NCBI GenBank assembly: GCA_945878115.1
Contig: CAMDVD010000043.1
Location: 1-33,159, forward strand
DNA: 33,159 nucleotides
Origin: Chitinophaga pinensis
GTDB lineage: Bacteria; Bacteroidota; Bacteroidia; Chitinophagales; Chitinophagaceae
Reading direction: 5' to 3'
The notes beneath the pieces were generated by a model. The model was not told where the DNA came from and did no database searches. It saw nothing but the letters and a program-made list of their open reading frames with translations. A program made the position numbers and the translations under genes. This document shows, one piece after another, positions 8,346-16,741 of the stretch; the stretch's first letter is position 1, and every line of letters begins with the position of its first letter.

Positions 8346-8719
8346 TTAGTTTTTTAAAATTTGTAAGATTGCGTGTTCCCATTCTGCATAGTTTTTTATC
8401 GCAATTCTATATTCTAAACCTTCTTTATTTGTGATTACTAAATATTGGGATTGGCATCATATTTTCCTTGCCTAAGGGAAAGGATTTCAGTAAATGGCAA
8501 ATTGAATATCAATACAATTTTTTGTAATTTTTTTTTCAAAAAAGGAAGAAATGCAAGCGTTCCTCGTCTCATTATTCCTCAATCGTCAGCCTCTAAATAC
8601 AGAAGAGAATTTGTCATTACAAGCTCAGCTTGAATACCAAAATACATTTTCTTAAAATAGATAACACCTATGCTTTCTTATTTCAGAATATCCTCTGGGT
8701 TAATTTTATTTAATACCAT
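8346..8719 (-). pseudogene. Broken small PH/GRAM-like domain gene
   Basis: One minus-strand frame from an ATG at 8719 reads as a protein, MVLNKINPEDILK then a TAA, ESIGVIYFKKMYFGIQAELV, MTNSLLYLEADD then a TGA, GIMRRGTLAFLPFLKKK, and FNLPFTEILSLRQGKYDANP. One lost base near 8440 then moves the reading to YLVITNKEGLEYRIAIKNYA and EWEHAILQILKN, ending in TAA at 8346. The rebuilt product is about 122-124 residues. The pattern AELVMTN.LLYLE, then F.LPF.EI.SL, then L.IT.K.G.EY.I....EW..AI resembles bacterial PH/GRAM-like domains. Two in-frame stops and one deletion mark it as decayed. The first codons overlap the arm of the hairpin repeat at 8711-8820, so the true start may have been lost. Confidence 0.65.
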
Positions 8720-8820
8720 CTTGATTAATAAAATAGACCAAAGATCTATTTAGAAATCTTAGATGGTATTATGCCGATTGAATACTGGATGGTCTATCTA
8801 TTATTTCACATCGGTATAAT
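8711..8820. repeat. Intergenic double hairpin, copy A of the TAATRCCATC family
   Basis: First hairpin: TAATACCATCT (8711-8721) is a perfect inverted repeat of AGATGGTATTA (8761-8771), with further inner pairing (AAATAGA/TCTATTT). Second hairpin: ATTATGCCGAT (8768-8778) against ATCGGTATAAT (8810-8820), one G-T pair. The boundary motif AGATGGTATTATGC (8761-8774) occurs again exactly, on the minus strand, at 12319-12306. Confidence 0.6.
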
Positions 8821-8914
8821 ATCATGTTGTTTACTTTTTTTATTCATCATATCGTGCTAATTCCAGAATAGTGACATTCAATAAAATGTAGTCAACTCAT
8901 AAACAATAAATATT

Positions 8915-8998
8915 CTAGTTCGCAAATGTATCGGATAATGTAGTATCTCTTAAATGACTTACGTAAGTGTAGCATTTAGCCAATACTTCCAAGTACAT
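8915..8998 (-). pseudogene. Remnant of a second cytochrome c peroxidase gene, 3' end only
   Basis: The last 48 bp of this frame, including the stop codon, match the last 48 bp of the neighbouring peroxidase gene at 38 positions by my count. The translations align as VSHLRDTTLSDTFAN against VSQLADAKFSDPFAK, and YLEVL just upstream matches FLETL. Only about 27 codons remain. The simplest explanation is a tandem duplication of the peroxidase gene followed by loss of nearly all of one copy. Confidence 0.7.
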
Positions 8999-9032
8999 GC
9001 AAACAAACGTAATCAAACCTTAGTTTTAAACT

Positions 9033-10139
9033 CTATTTCGCAAAAGGATCAGAGAATTTAGCATCTGCTAATTGACTTACATCGGTTAATGTTTCTAAGA
9101 ATTGTACAAGATTTTGTTTTTGGCTAGTAGTCAAGTTTAGTCTTCTAACTGTTGTATCGCCAGGTATCCATCCAGTTCTTAGGAATGGGGACAGATTTGG
9201 ATGGTTTTTTACACCAGAATTGTAATGTTCCACTACATCTGCCAATGTTTGAAATCGGCCATCATGCATGTAAGGTGCTGTTAGGGCTACATTGCGTAAA
9301 GATGGAATTTTGAAAACACCTTCCATTAATGGATCTGTTTTGCCCATTCCTTTATCTGCATAATTTAATTCCAATCCAATATTTGCAAAACCTTCGTCAC
9401 CCCATCCTTTTAAATTTGAACCTGAATGACATTGTATGCAACCAGATTGCACAAATAATTGAGCTCCTGCTACTTGACCTGCTGTTAAGCGAGGGTCTGT
9501 ATTTGTACCCCAAGAGTTCATTAAATCTGTCATATCAGCTAATGAATTATAGCTAGTCATGCAGCGAAGAAATTGAGCTAAAGCCTTGGAAATTCCATCC
9601 TTTGTTACGTCTTTTGAACCAAAAGCTTTTTCGAATAATTCAGGATAATAGGAAGTAGTTTGCAATTTAGCAGGAAGCGATTCAATTCTTTCCATGCCCA
9701 TCTCCACATCATGTTTGATGGGTTGCAAAACCATATCTTCTAATTTAGCTGTTCTGTTATCCCAAAAGAAACCTTTTGCATTTATTAAATTACAAATAGG
9801 CATAGAGTTACGGGCTGTTTGGCCAGTATTAAATCCTGGACTAAAAGCTTTAGTATCCGAGAAGCCATTTTCTTGATGGTGACACGAAGCACAAGCTTTT
9901 TCGTTATTAATAGATAATAATTTATCATAAAATAATACTCTTCCTAAAGTTGCTCCAGCATCTGTGATTGGATTATCTGCTGGTGTATTATCGGTAGTAC
10001 CTACTGGAATTTGCACAGGCGTATAAGTATGAACGCCAATATTTGTAGGTGGATTAGAGCTACTCTTAAATTTCTTATTGCAATTTACTAAAATTGCAGA
10101 GGCTGAAAACAATCCGATAATGATGAGATTTTTTTTCAT
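9033..10139 (-). CDS. Di-heme cytochrome c peroxidase (MauG/CcpA family)
   Basis: The 368-residue exported protein has two c-type heme sites, CASCH at 83-87 and CIQCH at 234-238, and MHDGRF at 291-296, whose Met is the usual heme ligand. The stretches LGRVLFYDKLLS, NGFSDTKAFSPG and VFKIPSLRNVALTAPYMHDG are typical of the family, which reduces H2O2 with electrons from small c-type cytochromes in the periplasm. Relatives such as MauG oxidise other substrates. The N-terminus MKKNLIIIGLFSASAILVNC suggests a signal peptide, and Cys20 may be lipidated, though Asn at -1 is unusual for a lipobox. It is the last gene of a three-gene minus-strand unit, 10 bp after an outer-membrane-like gene. A degenerate copy of its 3' end lies downstream at 8915-8998. 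Confidence 0.93.
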   Translation of the reverse strand: MKKNLIIIGLFSASAILVNCNKKFKSSSNPPTNIGVHTYTPVQIPVGTTDNTPADNPITDAGATLGRVLFYDKLLSINNEKACASCHHQENGFSDTKAFSPGFNTGQTARNSMPICNLINAKGFFWDNRTAKLEDMVLQPIKHDVEMGMERIESLPAKLQTTSYYPELFEKAFGSKDVTKDGISKALAQFLRCMTSYNSLADMTDLMNSWGTNTDPRLTAGQVAGAQLFVQSGCIQCHSGSNLKGWGDEGFANIGLELNYADKGMGKTDPLMEGVFKIPSLRNVALTAPYMHDGRFQTLADVVEHYNSGVKNHPNLSPFLRTGWIPGDTTVRRLNLTTSQKQNLVQFLETLTDVSQLADAKFSDPFAK

Positions 10140-10149
10140 AAATTATAAT

Positions 10150-10824
10150 TTAGAAATGATAAAATAAATAAAAAGAAATTGGGAAATCGACATTGACTTC
10201 TTGTGAGCGATTGGTTTGTTTCTTTCTATTTTCGTTTGGAAATGCAGTAAACTTGTTACCTGTTTCTGTGTACGTATATAGATAAGTGACCATGTATTCC
10301 GTCATCAGAGAAATACGATTGCTGAGGTGATAGTTGATTTGTATACCTGGTGCTAGACCAAGTCCTGCATTATATTCATACAACTTGACTATATCAAATG
10401 ATGTCACAAAATTGCTTCGATCAAGCTTGTATTTTACTAATACATTTAGTCCCGCGGAAATGTCCCATTTATTTTGCTTGTACAATGGTCTATAGGCTCC
10501 TAAAATTAATTGCGTTGACAAATTGGTGATAGTTGTTTTGTCGTCGAGTTGTTTATTCGCTTCCGTTTTATCCTTCCATTGGGCGTATAAACCTAAGCGA
10601 TAATGCATTTTTTTTCGATTAGAAAATAAATATAGTAGAGGTGCTTTTATTGTTGCAGCTGAGTCTATATTATTTTTTGAAATTAATTTGATAATGGGAG
10701 AAGATAAGTTGATGGCAATACCGTGTTTATCTTTAGAAACGCAAAGAGAATCACATGCAAAAGAGGATAGGCTAGATAGACCAATACATAGAATCAAAAA
10801 GTAAATAAATTTAATTTTCATCAT
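10150..10824 (-). CDS. Predicted outer-membrane beta-barrel-like protein
   Basis: The 224-residue protein starts with a signal peptide (IKFIYFLILCIGLSSLSSFA, probable cleavage before CDS). The rest has alternating hydrophobic/polar strands rich in Tyr and Leu, such as MHYRLGLYAQWKD, LSTQLILGAYRPLY and RISLMTEYMVTYLYTYTE, and ends in Phe (SFYLFYHF). These are features of small outer-membrane barrels. I recognise no specific family. Its ATG overlaps the stop codon of the upstream lipoprotein gene (TAATG), so the two are likely translationally coupled. A role in the surface attachment or electron supply of the peroxidase is only inference from the operon. Confidence 0.75.
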   Translation of the reverse strand: MMKIKFIYFLILCIGLSSLSSFACDSLCVSKDKHGIAINLSSPIIKLISKNNIDSAATIKAPLLYLFSNRKKMHYRLGLYAQWKDKTEANKQLDDKTTITNLSTQLILGAYRPLYKQNKWDISAGLNVLVKYKLDRSNFVTSFDIVKLYEYNAGLGLAPGIQINYHLSNRISLMTEYMVTYLYTYTETGNKFTAFPNENRKKQTNRSQEVNVDFPISFYLFYHF

Positions 10825-12146
10825 TAGGGAAGATTGGTTTGTTTATTGGATATTATTATTTGATTTCCCAAGGACCCATTAGAAACCATAATTATATTTT
10901 TGCCTTTCAAGAAATAATAACTACTTGTATTAAAGTAAGAATGGATTAATGAAAAATCTGTTAAACTAAAAGCTTTTATGCTACTTGTGCTTGCAAAGGA
11001 TTGTGCAAAAATGTATTGGTTATCGGTTGAGAATTTATAATTTGTGAATTGTTCATTAAAAAACGTAGATTGCAAATTGCCTATATTCACAAAGGACGAA
11101 CTGAAAATTGCACCAAAAATATCATTTGTCATAAATTGCCCATTATTGGAAACCGCTATTTTTCCAGAGCTAGCTGAATTTACCTGCATATTTTCGGCAT
11201 GTGTTAAAGTTGGTATTCCTGTAGCATTTAAATTGAAATTGTAACTATAATATAGACTTCCATTATAACCAGGTGCTAAAATCATAGTTGATTTATCTTT
11301 AGATATGGTTATTGAATTGTATTGGCTCAAACTAGATAGATAGATTTGGGATTCTACTTGATGTGTGCTTGTATTATATACCAACAAAGAATCTGTATTG
11401 TCATTCAACAAATAAAGATGATTTTGATAAACATCAAATGTTGTGAAGTTTGGATTACTAAGATTAAAGTTAAATGTTTCTTTTTTTGTCATTGTGCTTG
11501 CATCATAACTAGAAATAGAATAATTATTGTTCATTAGGTATACTTCTTTATCGCCGTTAGTTTGCGTATTAAACTTTAGTTTGTCATCATAATAAAGATT
11601 AGTGGCCAATCCTCCATCAATGGTTTTCCCATTTAATTTTAGAGTATTATTCGTATTGTCATAAATTTTGACAACATTATTAGATAAAAAATAAATATAG
11701 TCCAAATCAGAATTGTAATAGGCATAATCAAAACTGCCGTTGAGCACAATATTGTTCGTAGTGTTTTTAATACTATTGCTACTTAAGGTTCGCATAGCCA
11801 GCTTTGCAATTACTTTATAGTATACATTAGTACTAATGCCAAATAACAAGGAGTCTGTAAATGAGTTCTTATCCCGATCACTGATACTTGCTATTCTTAA
11901 ATTAATATTCAAGGGTTCGTCAGGTGTAGGTTCTGGTAATGGAGAATCAGAACGGTAAATTTCATAATTAATAAAATCACTTGTATTTACTTTATCCCAT
12001 TGTAACAAATAACCATTTTCGCCTTCTTGCACTGTTAAGCCAATAGTTTCTTTAGCTAAATTACTCGGATTGTTCTTTTTACATGCAGTTGTAAATATGC
12101 AAATGACTACAGCGGTGATACTTAAAATCCGAAACATTTTATGCAT
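10824..12146 (-). CDS. Surface lipoprotein with fibronectin type III-like and propeller-like regions
   Basis: The 440-residue product has a lipoprotein signal ending in FTTAC (Cys22) followed by KKNNPSN. Residues about 35-125 look like a fibronectin III domain (GYLLQWDKVNTSDFINYEIY, then NVYYKVIAKLAM). The remainder is a series of repeated blade-like stretches with Asn/Ser-rich loops, such as YLMNNNYSISSYDAST, LYLLNDNTDSLLVYNTSTH and MILAPGYNGSLYYSYNFN, which recall a propeller of the kind that displays values along a chain. No catalytic motif was seen. It is the first gene of the unit with the barrel-like protein and the di-heme peroxidase. A second in-frame ATG at 12137 is possible as start; both keep the signal. 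Confidence 0.8.
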   Translation of the reverse strand: MHKMFRILSITAVVICIFTTACKKNNPSNLAKETIGLTVQEGENGYLLQWDKVNTSDFINYEIYRSDSPLPEPTPDEPLNINLRIASISDRDKNSFTDSLLFGISTNVYYKVIAKLAMRTLSSNSIKNTTNNIVLNGSFDYAYYNSDLDYIYFLSNNVVKIYDNTNNTLKLNGKTIDGGLATNLYYDDKLKFNTQTNGDKEVYLMNNNYSISSYDASTMTKKETFNFNLSNPNFTTFDVYQNHLYLLNDNTDSLLVYNTSTHQVESQIYLSSLSQYNSITISKDKSTMILAPGYNGSLYYSYNFNLNATGIPTLTHAENMQVNSASSGKIAVSNNGQFMTNDIFGAIFSSSFVNIGNLQSTFFNEQFTNYKFSTDNQYIFAQSFASTSSIKAFSLTDFSLIHSYFNTSSYYFLKGKNIIMVSNGSLGNQIIISNKQTNLP

Positions 12147-12308
12147 AAAATAATAAATTGGTAAACGAATATAAAACTTATATTTTTGTTTAGACGTATC
12201 CGGTTAAAAGAATGTTAGTTTTTTGCACATTTTTTTTTCACTTGACAGCTTTACATCAGTAATAATAAACCGAAAGCATTTTATTTATTTTTTGATACAA
12301 CGATAGCA

Positions 12309-12367
12309 TAATACCATCTGCAATTTGAGAATAGAGTACAGCATCGTATTATAGATGAATGATATTA
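12309..12367 (-). repeat. Hairpin at the phoU stop codon, copy B of the TAATRCCATC family
   Basis: On the minus strand the element starts on the phoU stop codon (TAATATCATTCATC, 12367 downward) and ends GATGGTATTA (12318-12309), 59 nt in all. The arms are imperfect because of a short insertion. The end AGATGGTATTATGC is identical over 14 bp to copy A. It may end the pst transcript. Confidence 0.5.
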
Positions 12368-13033
12368 CTTATTGGAACTATCTTGGTGCTTTAATACTTT
12401 GGCTTCAAAGCAAAAAATGAGTTCTTCAGCAATATTTGTATTGTAATCGCCTACACGTTCTAATCGGCGAACAGTCGATGCAAGATCTAATAAGGCTCTT
12501 GTTTGTTCCGTGTCTTTTTTGATTGCGGCAACCACAATTTCTATACCATTATCATGCAATGCATTTAGGGCCATATCCATTTCGAATACATGATGGGCAG
12601 ATTGCGGATTCCCTGAAATGAGGGCAACAATATTTTCTGTAATCATTTCATTTGCAATTTCAAACATGCTTAGAATGTCCAAATCTTCTAATAACTGTTC
12701 GTCGTATCCTACTTCTAATTCTAAAACATTATTCGCAATGTTTTTAGCGTAATCGCCCATGCGTTCGAGATGAGAATTAATTTTATAGTAGGCAAAAACA
12801 GCGCGCATGTCTTGTGCTACTGGATTATACAATGCAACAATATTTTCGCAGAGAGAATCTATTTTTAATTCATAGGCATTCACTCTTTTTTCTGTATGCA
12901 ACACTTGATTGGCAATACTTTTGTCAAAATGCAATAAGGCATCTCGACTTCTTGTCAATTGTGTTTGTACTAAATTCGCCATGTCTTGCAGATCCTTTTT
13001 AAGATTTTGAAGAACGTGTTCTAAATGTATCAT
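12365..13033 (-). CDS. phoU: PhoU, phosphate signalling and transport regulator
   Basis: The 222-residue all-helical protein has two PhoU repeats with the family signature acidic positions (HLERMGDYAKNIANNVLE and VRRLERVGDYNTNIAEELIF), which bind metal ions. PhoU links the Pst transporter to the PhoR/PhoB two-component system and limits phosphate uptake when phosphate is plentiful. I chose the ATG at 13033 (MIHLEHVLQNLKKDL), which fits family N-termini; the longer frame would use a TTG at 13066 that overlaps pstB. It follows pstB by 25 bp and is the last gene of the operon. PhoR/PhoB genes are not in this window. Confidence 0.93.
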   Translation of the reverse strand: MIHLEHVLQNLKKDLQDMANLVQTQLTRSRDALLHFDKSIANQVLHTEKRVNAYELKIDSLCENIVALYNPVAQDMRAVFAYYKINSHLERMGDYAKNIANNVLELEVGYDEQLLEDLDILSMFEIANEMITENIVALISGNPQSAHHVFEMDMALNALHDNGIEIVVAAIKKDTEQTRALLDLASTVRRLERVGDYNTNIAEELIFCFEAKVLKHQDSSNK

Positions 13034-13058
13034 CTTATTTTTTTTATCGGTAAAAATA

Positions 13059-13811
13059 TTATCCAAAGCGACCTGTTACATAGTTGGTTGTACGTTCTTT
13101 ACTTGGGTTTGTAAAAATAGTTTTTGTTTCGTCATATTCCACCAATTCACCCATATAAAAGAACGCAGTTCTATCACTAACTCTAGCGGCTTGTTGCATA
13201 CTATGGGTTACAATAATAATCGTAAATTTTTCTTTTAGTTCATAAATCAACTCTTCTATTTTTGCTGTTGAAATTGGATCCAACGCAGAGGCTGGTTCAT
13301 CCATGAGTAAGATACTTGGTTCATTTGCTAAAGCTCTTGCTATACAAAGACGCTGTTGTTGCCCCCCAGAAAGTTGTAAAGCACTTCGTTGCAAAATTGA
13401 TTTTACCTCATCCCATAATGCACTTTGTTTTAGGGCCAATTCTACTCGGTCATTAATTTCTGATGTAGATTTTATGCCGTTCACTTTAAGTCCAAATGCC
13501 ACATTTTCCCATATACTTTTCGGAAAAGGATTTGGTTTTTGAAATACCATGCCAACTTGTTTACGAAGTCCTTCTACATTCACTTTAGGGGCATAAATAT
13601 TATTTCCTTCTATAAGAACTTCTCCTTCAATTTTAATCCCATCAATTAAATCATTCATCCGATTAAACAAACGAAGTAAAGTGGATTTGCCACAACCAGA
13701 AGGACCAATGAATGCCGTTACAGAATTCTTTTGCATTGCCATAGAAATATTTTTCAATGCAATCGAAGAGCCGTAATAAAAATTTAGATTTTTAGTTTCT
13801 AACTGAGACAT
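13059..13811 (-). CDS. pstB: PstB, phosphate ABC transporter ATP-binding protein
   Basis: The 250-residue ATPase has Walker [10 protein letters not shown] (36-44), the signature LSGGQQQR, Walker [15 protein letters not shown], and the switch His in [13 protein letters not shown]. Together with PstC and PstA it powers phosphate import at the inner membrane. The ATG at 13811 ([14 protein letters not shown]) is one base after the pstA stop codon and gives the usual family length; an upstream in-frame start at 13859 would overlap pst[15 protein letters not shown]-like Q-loop sequence is present ([14 protein letters not shown]). Confidence 0.97.
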   Translation of the reverse strand: MSQLETKNLNFYYGSSIALKNISMAMQKNSVTAFIGPSGCGKSTLLRLFNRMNDLIDGIKIEGEVLIEGNNIYAPKVNVEGLRKQVGMVFQKPNPFPKSIWENVAFGLKVNGIKSTSEINDRVELALKQSALWDEVKSILQRSALQLSGGQQQRLCIARALANEPSILLMDEPASALDPISTAKIEELIYELKEKFTIIIVTHSMQQAARVSDRTAFFYMGELVEYDETKTIFTNPSKERTTNYVTGRFG

Positions 13812-13812
13812 A

Positions 13813-14667
13813 TTATGCTTTATATTTTTTATTAAAATAATTTCGAATAAGGTTTGCAATCACATTGGTAACTAATACAATAAAGACCAATACGAATGCA
13901 GTACCATAAGCGACGGGTCTTGATGCTTCTATGTTTGTGCCACTTGTTGTCAATACATATAGGTGATAGGGTAGTGCCATCACTTGATCAAAAATACTAT
14001 GCGGTAGTTTTGGTAAAAAATAAGCAGCTACTGTAAATAATATCGCGGCGGTTTCGCCTGATACACGACCTATAGACAATATGATACCAGTGATTACATT
14101 TGGAAATGCCAAGGGTAATACTACTTTTTTGATGGTATATAATTTAGTTGCACCCATAGCATAACTAGCTAATCTATAACTATCATCAACACTTTTTAAT
14201 GACTCTTCTGTTGTGCGAATGATAATAGGTAAAACCAATAGACCTAAGGTCAACGAGCCAGCTAATATGGAATCGCCAAAATGTAAACGGTTCACGAATA
14301 ATGCCATGCCAAATAAACCAAAAACAATAGATGGGACACCCGCTAGATTATTGGTCATGAGTTGAATAAAACTTTTTAATTTCCCATCTTTTAAATATTC
14401 ATTCAAATAAATGCCAGAGAAAACGCCAATGGGGAATGCAAAAATTAAACTCCCTACAATGAGATAAAGCGTGCCAATGATGGCTGGAAAAATACCGCCT
14501 TTTACCATTCCTTCTTCTGGAGATTTGGTCAGAAAATCCCAACTAATTGCTTGTGCACCTCTTATGGTAATAAAATATAAAATAGCGAATAATACGATGA
14601 CTACCATGATACTCATGATACGAAATGTCCAAAAAATGATTTGCTGTGTTAGTGCTTTCTTATTCAT
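13813..14667 (-). CDS. pstA: PstA, phosphate ABC transporter permease
   Basis: The 284-residue permease starts [20 protein letters not shown] and has six probable membrane segments. The cytoplasmic coupling loop has the EAA-type motif ([20 protein letters not shown] then [20 protein letters not shown]). Conserved PstA stretches include [12 protein letters not shown] and [15 protein letters not shown]. The start ATG at 14667 shares one base with the pstC stop codon (TAATG), so translation is coupled. An upstream in-frame start at 14742 would overlap pstC by about 75 bp and is less likely. Confidence 0.95.
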   Translation of the reverse strand: MNKKALTQQIIFWTFRIMSIMVVIVLFAILYFITIRGAQAISWDFLTKSPEEGMVKGGIFPAIIGTLYLIVGSLIFAFPIGVFSGIYLNEYLKDGKLKSFIQLMTNNLAGVPSIVFGLFGMALFVNRLHFGDSILAGSLTLGLLVLPIIIRTTEESLKSVDDSYRLASYAMGATKLYTIKKVVLPLAFPNVITGIILSIGRVSGETAAILFTVAAYFLPKLPHSIFDQVMALPYHLYVLTTSGTNIEASRPVAYGTAFVLVFIVLVTNVIANLIRNYFNKKYKA

Positions 14668-15857
14668 TATTTTACTCTTTTCTTTTTCAATACCAATTGT
14701 ACATATATATTGAGTATCATGGTGAATAAAAATAGGATACAACCTAGAGCAAACAAGGCTTTGAAGTGGAGTCCGCCATACGATGCCTCACCTAATTCGG
14801 CAGCTATAGTTGCAGGGATTGTTCGAACTGGTTGCAGATAAGAGTGTGGAATATTAGCAGCATTACCGGTTACCATCAACACTGCCATGGTTTCTCCAAC
14901 TGCTCTACCTATTCCTAATACAATACCAGCTAAAATACCGGACTTGGCATAGGGTAAAACAACTTTATGAATCGTTTGCCATTGTGAAGCACCCATTGCT
15001 AAACTAGCTTCACGCATCGTGTTTGGTACATTACGAATAGCGTCTTCCGCTATGGAAACAATAGTAGGTAATGCCATAATGCCCAACACAATACTTCCAG
15101 CTAAAGCGGTTTCTCCAACATCCAAATGAAATAATTTTTGGATCAATGGTACAATCACAATCAATCCAAAAAATCCATACACAACACTTGGTATACCAGC
15201 TAGTAATTCAATGATTGGTTTTAAAATTTTGCGTACGCTTGGGTGGGCTATTTCTGCCATATAAATTGCACAAGCCAAACCAAATGGAAGTGCCAATAAG
15301 ATAGCACCAAGACTTACCCATAATGTACCTAAGAGTAAAGGCAAGACACCCAACTGTGCAACTGGACTTGCAGATGGAAGCCAATCTTTTCCTTTCACAA
15401 AATTATAAACAGAAATACTGCCCACTTGAATCTCTTTGCCATGAAAATTTTCCGGTAAATTTTTTCTTGGGAAATAAGCTAAGGTATTCTCATGATTTTT
15501 TACATAATCATTCATACAAGTATCCAGGTACTCGAGATCGGAACCGACTTGCTCGTCACTATAAAAATCAGAAAGATCATCAATACTAAATAGATTGATT
15601 TCTTCATCTTTACCTCCTAATTGTTTCCAATTGGTAATATTTTGATCGAAAATATTTTTAATACTGGTAGCATCAATTTCGGTCACAGGGTTTGCTTCAT
15701 TCACAGTGAGCACATAACCTTCTTCTAATTGGCTTTCATGAAACATACCAATTCCTTCACTAAAAAGGAATATGATAATCAGTATTACCGTTAAGCTAGT
15801 AACCAAGCTGCTACCAGCTAATATACCGACTTGTATTTTTTCAAATATCTTTTTCAA
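14667..15857 (-). CDS. pstC: PstC, phosphate ABC transporter permease with PstS-like periplasmic insert
   Basis: The 396-residue protein is longer than typical PstC (about 300-320). The C-terminal two thirds are a normal permease with membrane segments and the EAA-type motif (EASLAMGASQWQTIHKVVLP). After the first membrane segment (about 15-33) comes an insert of about 110 residues (about 45-155), expected in the periplasm. Its residues 48-91 align without gaps to PstS residues 101-144 (NPVTEIDATSIKNIFDQNIT, NWKQLGG), with about 17 of 44 identical. The only reasonable start is a TTG at 15857, because an in-frame stop lies just upstream. It is 74 bp after pstS and overlaps pstA. The insert could touch PstS or the phosphate path; that is inference. 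Confidence 0.93.
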   Translation of the reverse strand: MKKIFEKIQVGILAGSSLVTSLTVILIIIFLFSEGIGMFHESQLEEGYVLTVNEANPVTEIDATSIKNIFDQNITNWKQLGGKDEEINLFSIDDLSDFYSDEQVGSDLEYLDTCMNDYVKNHENTLAYFPRKNLPENFHGKEIQVGSISVYNFVKGKDWLPSASPVAQLGVLPLLLGTLWVSLGAILLALPFGLACAIYMAEIAHPSVRKILKPIIELLAGIPSVVYGFFGLIVIVPLIQKLFHLDVGETALAGSIVLGIMALPTIVSIAEDAIRNVPNTMREASLAMGASQWQTIHKVVLPYAKSGILAGIVLGIGRAVGETMAVLMVTGNAANIPHSYLQPVRTIPATIAAELGEASYGGLHFKALFALGCILFLFTMILNIYVQLVLKKKRVK

Positions 15858-15931
15858 ATGTGGTTTTTAGTAAAGAATAGTTAGTAAAAATAGTCATTAC
15901 CGCCTATTCCCTATATTATTTAAAAATTAAT

Positions 15932-16741
15932 TTATAGAGCTAGATAACCAACTTTGTCAATAATAGCTTGACCAGCAGCAGAAAGTACGAAATCTACAAA
16001 AGGTTTTACCTTAGCTTCTACATTGGTATTGTAGTAGAAATATAATGGTCTTACAATTGGGTATTTACCTGTTCTCGCATTTGCTCTTGATGGCTCAATA
16101 TAATTTTTACCGCCATCATAACTAACAGCAAGCTCACGTACTTTAGGATTAGCATATGCAATTCCGATATAACCAATGGCACCTTTTGTTTGCCGAATAC
16201 TTTGTACAATTGCACCTGTAGCTGGCATTGCCAAAACAGAAGAAGCAAAGTTCTTTTTTTTAAGTACATGTGCCTTAAAAAATTCATAAGTACCACTACT
16301 ACTTTCTCGACTATACACTACAATTTTCATATCATCACCACCTACTTCTTTCCAATTGGAGATCTTTCCGGTGAATATACCTTCCAATTGTTCGCGAGTT
16401 AATTTAGTTACTTTGTTCGCTGGATTTACTATCACAGATAAAGCGTCTTTACCTATAATTACTTCTTTGATTTTTTTTCTAGCTTCAGATAATTTCAATC
16501 TTTCATTCATTTTAATCTTTCGAGATGAAGTAGCAATATCCGTTGTGCCATCAATTAAGGCAGCAAAACCAACACCGCTACCACCGCCAGTTACAGAGAC
16601 TTGTGCTTTTCCTGTTTTGTTATAGCTTTCTGCTTCACCTTGTGCTATTGGAAGTACAGTATCACTTCCTTTCAGTTTAATATTTTGTGCAATACTTGCT
16701 GTGGTGATTAATACCGTCAATGCAATAAAAATTTTTTTCAT
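15932..16741 (-). CDS. pstS: PstS, periplasmic phosphate-binding protein
   Basis: The 269-residue protein has a signal peptide (MKKIFIALTVLITTASIAQ) and the phosphate-binding elements of the PstS family: GSDTV (25-29), GGGSGVGF (52-59), TSSRKI (71-76) and SRESSSGTYEFF. It captures phosphate in the periplasm for the PstCAB transporter. It is shorter than E. coli PstS (about 346), as is usual for this subfamily. Its first codons are overlapped by the end of the small upstream gene in another frame. Segment 101-144 is the part resembling the PstC insert. Confidence 0.95.
   Translation of the reverse strand: MKKIFIALTVLITTASIAQNIKLKGSDTVLPIAQGEAESYNKTGKAQVSVTGGGSGVGFAALIDGTTDIATSSRKIKMNERLKLSEARKKIKEVIIGKDALSVIVNPANKVTKLTREQLEGIFTGKISNWKEVGGDDMKIVVYSRESSSGTYEFFKAHVLKKKNFASSVLAMPATGAIVQSIRQTKGAIGYIGIAYANPKVRELAVSYDGGKNYIEPSRANARTGKYPIVRPLYFYYNTNVEAKVKPFVDFVLSAAGQAIIDKVGYLAL

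Larger units (their letters stand above)
7951..9032. other. Gene-remnant region without an intact gene, 1.08 kb
   Basis: No intact gene was found between the terminator and the peroxidase gene. The region holds at least three recognisable remnants: a copy of the kinase gene's 3' end (about 8172-8223, plus), a broken PH/GRAM-like gene (8346-8719, minus) and a copy of the peroxidase gene's 3' end (8915-8998, minus). It also has an unidentified coding-like fragment (7957-8085, minus) and a double hairpin (8711-8820). A 62-codon plus-strand frame at 8445-8633 overlaps the PH-like pseudogene and is judged spurious. Confidence 0.7.

Noticed and set aside
8445-8633. A 62-codon plus-strand open frame in the remnant region
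   Set aside because: It lies opposite the PH/GRAM-like pseudogene, and its translation has no signal peptide or domain-like pattern; the minus-strand reading is much more protein-like.
13034-13066. TTG at 13066 as start of phoU, overlapping pstB
   Set aside because: The ATG at 13033 matches usual PhoU N-termini and leaves a simple 25-bp gap.
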